A DNA stretch of 64,000 bases. It comes from Armillaria gallica. Taxonomy: Eukaryota > Basidiomycota > Agaricomycetes > Agaricales > Physalacriaceae. The DNA lies in the NCBI GenBank assembly GCA_037576215.1, contig JBANDB010000011.1, positions 1,364,001 to 1,428,000 of the forward strand. The letters run 5' to 3'. Shown in pieces: positions 56,447-64,000 of the stretch. The first letter of the stretch is position 1, and every line of letters starts with the position of its first letter. Below the pieces are notes generated by a model that was given only the letters and a program-made list of their open reading frames with translations, was not told where the DNA came from and did not search any database. Made by a program: the position numbers and the translations under genes.

Positions 56447-58003
56447 ATGGAAAGTCTTGTCAGTGTCCATTCCCAGTTGCAGAGTATCCGAGACCATCTC
56501 CTGCGCGTTGATGCTGATCTCAAGAAAGCGGCAATGGCCCCGATTGAGCGTCTTCCGGCTGAGATGCTGATGGAGATATTCAAGCATGCTGCAGCTTCAG
56601 GCGATGGCAATGCTCTCAGCTTGCGTTGGGAGCCGTATGCTTTTAGCCACGTATGTCACCGTTGGAGGACCATTGCAACGGAGAATTGCCCCGAGATTTG
56701 GGCACACTTCTGGTTCGAACGATATGAAATGGATCGTATGAAAAATCCTATCTCCATACTCTCGTTGGTTCTTTCGCGCTCGAAGAACTGGCCACTGAAG
56801 ATTCAGTTTGAGGCAATTGGTGTTACTGATGAGTCATCGGATGAAGAACATGAGCGTTCTGATTCTGATTCTGATGAAGAGGACTCGGATGATGGAATAT
56901 CAAGTAGTACGAGAAGGCGGACAAAAGACTCCGATGATGGTGTCACAGAGCGCATTATACAACTCTTGGTCGAACAGTGCCATCGTTGGAAAGACTTTTA
57001 CATTGATGCCCCAGATCGTCTCATTCACCATCTGTCTCCTATCCGCGGCCGACTACAATCCCTAGTCACATTCCAAATGCGACATCATATTGATGGCCTG
57101 CCCCCCGTTCGGCCGCTTCGACCCATAGACCCGGCTATCTTGAATGGGGCACCTCTTCTTGAGACGGTGGAGGTATTCGAGGCCTATGGCGCCGATTCAC
57201 AAGCAGCGCTGATTGCTCCGTGCCTAGTCCCAAAATTGAAGTCGTTCTCCGATGAGCGACGGAAGGCAGATGGGGCGCATTACCTCGAAATTGTCCGAAC
57301 CAATCCTGCTCTCAAAAGTCTCACCGTCAAACATGGGGGAGCGTTTACCATCGCTATACCTGACGTAGTCCATCCGTCTATCACATCCCTAACCGCATGC
57401 AACGGATCCTTCCTTCGTAGTATCCGATTACCTTCGCTGGAAAGCGTGCAGTTGGTTGGTTTCACTGAGCCTCAACTTCACTATACAATATCATCCTTAC
57501 ATGATCTCATCAACCGTTCCATGTGCTCCTTGACCACCCTCAATATCAAAAACTGCCCTGTCGACCACCACTTGATCCTCGTTCTGGAGGCCAGCCCCGA
57601 ACTCACCGCTCTCACTCTTCGTTTCTCCGATTGGGAAGCCGAATCAATCTCAACAATGGAGTCTCTGATTACCCGGTTCAAGACTCGGAGCGCGAAGGTC
57701 CTTCGACCGGCTCTGGTGCCAAAATTACAATCTCTTACGCTACTGTTAGCCGAGTCTTCCGCGCTCAATCCAGGCGTTGTTGGTGCGACTTTAGGAACTG
57801 CCATAGAGGATCGGTGGAGAGAAAGGACGTTACTTTCGGTTAATATCACGATTCTCCCCCAGGCGCGTTTTGGATACGATACGGGGTTTTCAAGCGCTCT
57901 TCTTCGCGCAACGCTCGACCCGTTGAGGCAAGAAGGATTGGACCTGTGCTTCATTAGTGAGGGTCAGTACTTCCTTGGACACATACGTAGCTTCCCATTG
58001 TAA
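56447..58003 (+). CDS. F-box/leucine-rich protein, paralog D, with frameshifted N-terminus
   Basis: From ATG 56447 the frame is open for 518 codons. It includes the F-box (IERLPAEMLMEIFKHAA, VCHRWR, CPEIW), an Asp/Ser/Glu-rich linker, and leucine-rich repeats ending in EDRWRERTLLSV. It is clearly homologous to the 7.9-18.7 kb array but much more diverged. The family N-terminus begins at ATG 56262 in another frame (LDYEFPQSF) and runs into TGA at 56352. A T-run just before it has four Ts where paralog C has five, and one extra T would restore continuity. Either the protein now starts at 56447, or this is a one-base error in sequence or genome. The F-box itself is unaffected. Confidence 0.8.
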   Translation: MESLVSVHSQLQSIRDHLLRVDADLKKAAMAPIERLPAEMLMEIFKHAAASGDGNALSLRWEPYAFSHVCHRWRTIATENCPEIWAHFWFERYEMDRMKNPISILSLVLSRSKNWPLKIQFEAIGVTDESSDEEHERSDSDSDEEDSDDGISSSTRRRTKDSDDGVTERIIQLLVEQCHRWKDFYIDAPDRLIHHLSPIRGRLQSLVTFQMRHHIDGLPPVRPLRPIDPAILNGAPLLETVEVFEAYGADSQAALIAPCLVPKLKSFSDERRKADGAHYLEIVRTNPALKSLTVKHGGAFTIAIPDVVHPSITSLTACNGSFLRSIRLPSLESVQLVGFTEPQLHYTISSLHDLINRSMCSLTTLNIKNCPVDHHLILVLEASPELTALTLRFSDWEAESISTMESLITRFKTRSAKVLRPALVPKLQSLTLLLAESSALNPGVVGATLGTAIEDRWRERTLLSVNITILPQARFGYDTGFSSALLRATLDPLRQEGLDLCFISEGQYFLGHIRSFPL

Positions 58004-59463
58004 TAGCTACTATATCTGAGATAGGCTTCAGCAGGCGAATGTATGCCGATTGTGATGTTTTTCACTATCACTGAAGTGTCTCTTCAAACCTAGTCTCAAT
58101 TCTAACGTTAATTCATGCCTTGACCACCTCAGGCCTGTTCCCGCTTGAAAACAGGTGTAGCGTTTCTCTGTACTAATGAGTCACATTATACCTAGCATCA
58201 AAGGCTAAACCGGCTACATGGAAATATTTTTTAAATAATATATGACTAGAAGAAGATAACTCAAGAGATTGCGTCATCGCAGCAACAACTATGACGCGCA
58301 CTGTCTCAGGAGCCCGCTTACTCCCCATCATCTCTCCTTCCACCCGCTCTTGTTGTCACCCCGTTCATGTCAGATATACCCGTTAACTCTCAGCAGCACC
58401 GGAATACATACTCTTGATCAGAGCGAGGCCCCAACGAACACGTAACAAGAACGAGCTCGGACCGCACCTCAAGGCTGCAGAGTCAAAGTCTTGACTCAAT
58501 CATCCGTTGAAAGCCGCTTTAGGAGGTGATATCGTGAAATGTCATCACTGCTTACTTGGCCGACTTCCTTCCTTCTACAAAGAGGCACTTCACGCGTCAC
58601 GTTTTTTTGTGAAATGGTGTGTGCCGTATCTATTTATGCACCATGTTACCGACTATTCAACGAAGTTCGCAAAGGAAGAGCGGATTACTTCGGTTCACTT
58701 CTATCTACATAGTTTCCGTTCACGACCCAAGCATTCTTGCTGCCAACCGCGGCTTGCGTAGGCTCCCGTGCCTTCTTGATTGATTGTTCCGTGGCTCCAC
58801 TCCAGTTCTAGTGGATTGAGTCTCTTCTGAAAACTGACTGGTTGTGACTGTTCCCCTTCGAGACCGAGAATCTGCCTGCCGGGCCTTGCGATTGGCTTCG
58901 CGTGCTGATGAATTCATGTTCGCAAAGTACCCAGGTCCTGCTTCTGTGCTTCTCCTTATCACACGAGCTGCGCACCTTTTAATTGGTCTCTATTCTCGTG
59001 GATTAAACGCGATATCTTACGAACATACCGTACTGCCTTCTTTTCGTCGTGCTTTCGGGCGGGGTGCTATTTCAGACTTTGCAGCATCTGGACATGTGCT
59101 GATGGTGGACTAGGCTGCTGCTCTGATTAACGTTGGTCCTGTCATGGAAGCCGTGCCAAGTAAATAACGCGTGCTTCGTGCTTCTCGATGTCTGTGTCCT
59201 TGCCAGCAGACCACCATCTGATAGTCGATATGTGTTCCCCGGTGATAGGTCCAACGACTTGCATCGATGATGTTCCGGGAGGTCATGCTGTGTTCGTACA
59301 TATGTTCATTCGATCCCTTGGTATTATTACACGATGCGACAAGTGACAGAGAAAACAGGAGTATACCAAAACAACAATAGAAAGATGGAAAAATGCCACG
59401 GCTAGTGAGAGAGATGCTGAAAAAATATAGGAGTGGGGTGTGTGTGGATGAACAGACGGAAAA
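58004..59463. other. Intergenic, no recognisable gene
   Basis: The longest frame is about 90 codons (58844-59113) and shows no motif. The right end is the 3' flank of the RING gene. Confidence 0.4.
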
Positions 59464-60329
59464 TCACGCCAACAAAACATAGAAAACGAGCGTCAATCCC
59501 ACGATGCTTAAAATCTTGCTGGCAACCTGGTTCCCCGAAAGATCGAGGGTGTCTGTGTGGTAGCCGTGGTCCGCGTCGGAGTCCTCGCTCTCCTCCGATC
59601 CTACATCCGAGGTCTCAGATCCAGATGTCGACGGACTTCTAGGTCGAAGACGAAGACTCGGCGGTGGGGTTGGTGGTATAGGAGAGTGCAGATGGGGCAC
59701 AGGGAGAAGAATGGTATCCTTTTTCAGGGTACAACGGGTCTTGCACGATGGGCAGCGTCCGTCAGAGCGCGAACCGTGTAGCCACTAGACTTGAGATGAG
59801 CAAAGAATATAGCAGCGAGCAATCCACGTACATCAGCGATGTGCTCTAAACAAAACAATTTTGAACAGCATAGTGTTCGACAGGGGACTACCGCGCTTTC
59901 GAAGCTAGACGGCATGGGTTAGACATTAGCGGCAGAAATGGAGTCTGGAAACACACCAGATGCCACAGTCCCTGTCTACGACGTCCCTCCTCGGCTTGCT
60001 GCTCCTCCGCAAGCTGGATAGCGACCGTCTTCGTACGGGAGTCCTCGAGCCCGGCCTCTCCCACGCGAAGGGGTATGAGGATATAGTGGGTGTCATATCT
60101 CCCGGCGTCTCCGCGCCAAGGTTCAAACGGTATTCAGGCGTCTCATCTATAGACGGGAGAATGAAAATGGGAGAGGGGCGAGGGCGGGGCATTCGTTCGT
60201 CAGCGTGGGTAGCAGCAAGGAGTAACGAGGGAAGAACCGACCTTCATCGTCTTCATAATAGCGGCCATTATTATTGTGTGGCTCAATGTGGAAGGGAAGG
60301 GGGATTGGTTGTGGGCGTGGTCTCAGCAT
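59464..60329 (-). CDS. RING-type zinc-finger, tail-anchored membrane protein (putative E3 ligase)
   Basis: Four exons: 60329-60242, 60146-59957, 59904-59832, 59784-59464, giving 223 residues. Introns are 95, 52 and 47 nt. A disordered N-terminus is followed by the zinc-binding region DCGIC, VPCRTLCCSKLFCLEHIADW, GRCPSCKTRC, a C3HC4-like RING spread over three exons. A Pro/Ser/acidic stretch and one C-terminal membrane helix (ILSIVGLTLVFYVLLA) ending at the stop suggest tail anchoring in ER or mitochondria. It probably promotes ubiquitin transfer. The first intron (60147-60241) is the least certain part of the model. Confidence 0.8.
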
Positions 60330-61432
60330 TATTGTTGTGGAAGTGAGGGGAAGACAAGACCTTGTGCTGCAAGCTAATATAAACGAGACTCTTATGAAAT
60401 AGGTAATTTCACGTGTTATCCGAGGGGTGGGTCAAATGATGCTGACGTGGGGTTAGTGACTAACGATCACTTTGTCCGTGGCAGGTCCTATCCCGTATCG
60501 TCGTCGTTGTCGGAGGCGCTCGTCGAGGAAAGTTCAATGACACCACTTTCTGGCCGCCAATGGACGACCTAGACCTATTTTCTCTAGATAACCACACACA
60601 TGCAAATCTAGCCACAATCTAGCCATTCTCTGGTCTTAGCCTTCGAGGCGCCACCGCTCCACATCCAGGTAGCCTCAGGCTATTCAGTAGCCCTCTGAGA
60701 TCTGAGCGCTGAGAAAGATGTCGACGCAGGGTTCAGGAATGACACCCGCAATCGTCCCTGTTTAGCGATCCGCGGACGATATAGCGAGCTCGGAGTCCGG
60801 ACCGCAGTATTCGTGGCGTCCATCCTTTCCGAATGCGTCACCCTCCGAGTCCACAACGGACGGGGACCTACACAGGACGCGTAGCGGAATCGGTGCTAAA
60901 GATAGGGACGTATAAATACCAGATCTCTTGGTATACAGAAAATTTTGATGCTGTCAAAGGGAATGTATGGACCACAGACTTCGCTTCCCATCGTTGTTTG
61001 ATCCTGACTCCTGGGGTTAAGTATATAGGAACTCTCTTGGAAATGTCAACTGAATTGTTTCATCCGGGGAGATTGAGCTGCGTCAGTCAGCAAGCGTTAT
61101 GGGAAGCGACAAACCTACGCGTTTTATGAGTAACGTTTGGTTTACGGACCAGGAGTTCTCAGTTTACTGATATAAAGAAACAGTACCCGTCTCATCACTA
61201 ATAGGTCGGAAGGCATATTTCGTTAGGTTCACTGGGCCACATAAGTAGGCTTAGACCTGCAAATGAAAACATTTTGTGGGAGGAATCAAGGCAGCACTAA
61301 GTACAATCGTGAAATTGTAAATCACCTGCATGAGAGGTCTGATGGAGGAAAAATATGACTCCGTCCAATCTCGACTTCATTCGTCGTTCAATATTCAATG
61401 TTCAATCCAAATCATTCGAATTTCGCCCGGTA
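60330..61432. other. Intergenic, no recognisable gene
   Basis: A 98-codon frame (60833-61129) has no motif. The left part presumably holds the RING gene promoter. Confidence 0.4.
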
Positions 61433-61902
61433 GGGTTGCGCACGAAACTCTAGGTTTTGATACACCTAGGTTTATTCCCGGTAAATTATCAGTAAGTTAC
61501 TGGTAACTTACACCCCTTCGCCGGAAGGGTTTTTGTTGAGGTAACTTACCTGTCATGTGACAGGTAGTTGGGCAGAACAATTCAGTACTATTATCTGTAT
61601 ATTTCAAGTTAGATTGTATATTTACATATGAGCGGTCTTTACAACTGAATTACCCTTAATTACAGCAAGAACATGTATAAAAACACGAACACGAAGGTTT
61701 TGGAAAAATCAACGATTACGGCGCGTCAGTCATGCGTTAATGCACGCGATGAGGTAAATAACGGTAACTTACCGTAGCAAAACCAACACCCTGGCGCACC
61801 CACATCGGGTAATATCGGTCAGGTAAAGCTTTGTGTTTGAGCGCGGTACTGGGTCGGTAACAAACGGTTACTTACCCCGCCTGGAGGTTTCGTGCGCAAC
61901 CC
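61433..61902. mobile_element. MITE, about 470 bp, with terminal inverted repeats and TA target duplication
   Basis: The termini GGGTTGCGCACGAAAC (61433-61448) and its reverse complement (61887-61902) match perfectly. TA dinucleotides flank both ends, the target duplication of Tc1/mariner-type elements. No transposase frame lies inside. The interior carries repeated GTAACTTAC-type motifs in both orientations (near 61492, 61503, 61540, 61760 and 61867), which could be subterminal transposase sites. It is a non-autonomous element needing a transposase from elsewhere. Confidence 0.85.
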
Positions 61903-62059
61903 TATCGCCCGGGCCCCAATTCATCACCACTAGCAGTTCTAAATATTTAGTCAACTGTCGCCGGTCGCACGACGGCGCACCCGTAAGTGGCCACTGGCCA
62001 CTGGCAAGCGGGAAAAGTTATCAGACAAATAATAAAATTTCGGTCTTTACACAAGAAGT

Positions 62060-62136
62060 TCCCGCTAGCCGATTTGAACGACTGACCTCGTCATAGCATT
62101 ACTAGTGACGCGCTCTACCAACTGAGCTAAGAGGGA
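62060..62136 (-). tRNA. tRNA-Thr (AGT) with about 5-nt intron
   Basis: On the minus strand the D arm is GCTC-AGTTGGTA-GAGC. The anticodon stem CGTCA/TGACG holds AGT after T33, and the T arm is AGTCG-TTCAAAT-CGGCT. The loop has 12 nt instead of 7, implying a 5-nt intron after position 37. The acceptor stem TCCCTCT/AGCGGGA has one mismatch. A T-run about 20 nt downstream could end Pol III transcription. Confidence 0.8.
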
Positions 62137-62285
62137 CATGCTTTATTGGTGTTATTTATCTATCTGGATAGGTCGTATCTGCTACATTGTGTCATAGCGC
62201 ACTATAGCAATAAAATGAGAATCTACAGATGTATACTATGCTTAAACCTACAAGTACAATAATTAGCCTACACTGCCCATCTGTA

Positions 62286-63975
62286 TCAGCACTTATCCAA
62301 CCCCAACCAAATATCCAAATCCTCCCACATCCTCTCCCTCGCCTTCCCCCACACCACAATCCTCTGGTCTACACATCCCTGACAATACCCTGCTTTGGCC
62401 CAATCCAACTCCATCAGCGCCCGAGTCCCACAAATCGGGTCCCTCAAGAACGTCTCAAACAACCCCGAGGCGACGACCATCTCCTGGTGCTTCGAGGCCA
62501 CCAAACTCACGTCCGCAGCCGTACAACTCTCCACATTCCCAACGCACTTGGTTTCAACACCAAAAGTTGCTGTAGCGATCCGGGTAGTCCACGCGGACGT
62601 GAGCATCTCCCGAGCGCGGACTAAGAGCCTGTAGTCGGACGAAGAGATCGTGGTGCGGTGGTCTGACTCGTCGTCCGAATCGTCCTGGCCGAACCCAGCG
62701 AGGCGCACGAGTTCGTACAGTGCTCGTTTGCGGATGCTCTTGAGGCCCCATTCACGCGCAAGGATGACGGTGTCGGAAGCATGGCTGATTGGATCAAGGG
62801 TCACCCTACACAAGGAAGAAGGCCACATTTCTTCGAGATAACGTGTTGCCCAGTCTCGGAAGCGATTGAAGGAGAGTGCACTGGAGGCGCGAAAAATGGA
62901 TACAACAGTCAAAAAGTCGGGAGGGTTATAGAAGTAGGTGCTAGGAGGCTGTCAGCGATGAAACGGAAGAGAGGCAAGAGAACGCACATAGCATCATCCA
63001 TCGCGTCCAAGAGAGCCTCAAAATCTTTTACCGTGACCCTGTCTTCCTCTTTGATATTGAACACCGGATCCTTCCCTTCAAACCCGTCCGCCTCCTCCTC
63101 AAACCGCTGGGAGAGCCACTCACTATGCTTTGCCACGCCCCGATGCACTCTAAAGAGCGTCTTCTTGATACGAATTACGACGTTGCCGTCGAGCTCCCAG
63201 TGAACCTGGTGTTTGTGTGTAGTCGGGAAACGTCTGGCAGCTTTGATTTTGGGTCTCTTCGCAGGCTTCTCAGAAGTTGTAATGCTGCGATCGCCGTCAT
63301 CTTGTTTGCGCTTCTGAGATCCCGACATTTTGGTCTGACTGCAACTTTGGGGTGCACTAGTAGGTGAGGAGGAGGAAATAGAAATGATATCGTGAAGCGA
63401 AGGAGTAAGCGGAACTTTGGCGGGCGAACTTTGGGAGCGTTTGGGCGTGGAGGCAAATGGGGCTGAGATGGACGATTCCTATGGATGGAGTTAGGACGCG
63501 AACCGCGCCAAGTAATAATCGTACGTACTGAGTTTTCGCCCTTAGTAAAACTAGGCTGCATGTGTGCCAATTGTTGCGACAGTTGCATTACTGACGGCAG
63601 TTCATCGTCGTCGGTGTCGATAGCAGGAGGAATTTCGAACTCGTCTGCGTCCAGCATAACTGACTGGGAAGGCGGCGACATGGGAAACGGCCTTGCAGTT
63701 GTCGGAGTCGCTGCAGCTGCCTTCTGCGAAGATTTTAAAGGGGTGCTTGTACGCGACGTGGCTACCGAATGGTGAGTTTTAGAGCAAGTATCAGTTCGGC
63801 AAGTCATACCAGCATCATTCCGTCTGAGTGTAGGAGCAGTAGACGTCCCTGGTGATGTTCCTCGTGTGCCTAAGTAAAAAAAAGTGACGAATGATCCAAT
63901 TGTTGGACAGCAACAGAGTGCCGTAATCTCACCAGATGGCCCTGGGGTTGGTCCTCGAGAATACTGTGAGCCCAT
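62286..63975 (-). CDS. BTB/POZ domain protein with disordered N-terminus
   Basis: Exons 63975-63933, 63869-63529, 63478-62988 and 62940-62286 form one 509-residue frame with introns of 63, 50 and 47 nt. A further 48-nt in-frame intron inside exon 2 (donor GTATGA after NDAG) is possible. The N-terminal 240 residues are Ser/Pro/Thr-rich with basic patches (KRKQDD, AKRPKIKAA) that may act as a nuclear signal. The BTB core follows: VVIRIKKTLFRVHRGVAKHSEWL, FEALLDAMDDAITYFYNPPDF, and WATRYLEEMWP. An HTISHASD-like helix region continues to the end. Such fungal BTB proteins often act as Cul3 adaptors or regulators. The frame is open upstream to the window edge, so the start at 63975 is likely but not certain. 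Confidence 0.85.
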
Positions 63976-64000
63976 ATTCGCGCTGGCAATGCCGTTTCGC

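Overview
The window is nuclear DNA of a filamentous basidiomycete, most probably an Agaricomycete wood or litter decayer (inference). The signs are protein genes cut by many 45-65 nt GT-AG introns, an AA14-type lytic polysaccharide monooxygenase beside a GH35 beta-galactosidase, F-box/leucine-rich paralogs in tandem, a HET-domain gene, two multi-exon P450s and fungal-type transposon remains. Spliced models below were built by hand. Each was accepted only if it kept the reading frame and joined recognisable family motifs.

Layout. 1-3 kb: the 3' part of a Helitron helicase, a long palindrome and an intron-containing tRNA-Glu. 3-5 kb: a proline-rich gene with a nucleotidyltransferase-like N-terminus. 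5-19 kb: a decaying tandem array. It holds one open F-box gene (17-18.7 kb), one copy broken by a single TGA, one truncated and frameshifted copy, several copies of a shared 3'-flank block, a kinase-like scrap, a solo LTR and a HET-domain gene. A fourth, more distant F-box paralog lies at 56-58 kb.

19.6-29.5 kb: P450, MFS transporter, P450 and alpha/beta-hydrolase. The first P450 and the transporter share a divergent promoter. This looks like a small metabolic or detoxification cluster. The transporter has a lost 3' splice-site dinucleotide. 30-38 kb: a two-domain beta-sandwich surface protein, an NHA-type Na+/H+ antiporter and a GNAT acetyltransferase.

40.6-54.3 kb: two tandem FAD-dependent oxidoreductase paralogs with identical exon architecture, including conserved 7-nt and 5-nt micro-exons. 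A thaumatin-like secreted protein gene lies between them. Next comes an AA14 LPMO gene divergent from a 22-exon GH35 gene across 304 bp. Micro-exons of 4-12 nt recur in the LPMO, GH35 and second P450 genes.

59-64 kb: a RING-finger tail-anchored protein, a MITE with TA target-site duplication, a tRNA-Thr with a minimal intron and a BTB/POZ protein. No rRNA, CRISPR or prokaryotic feature was seen.
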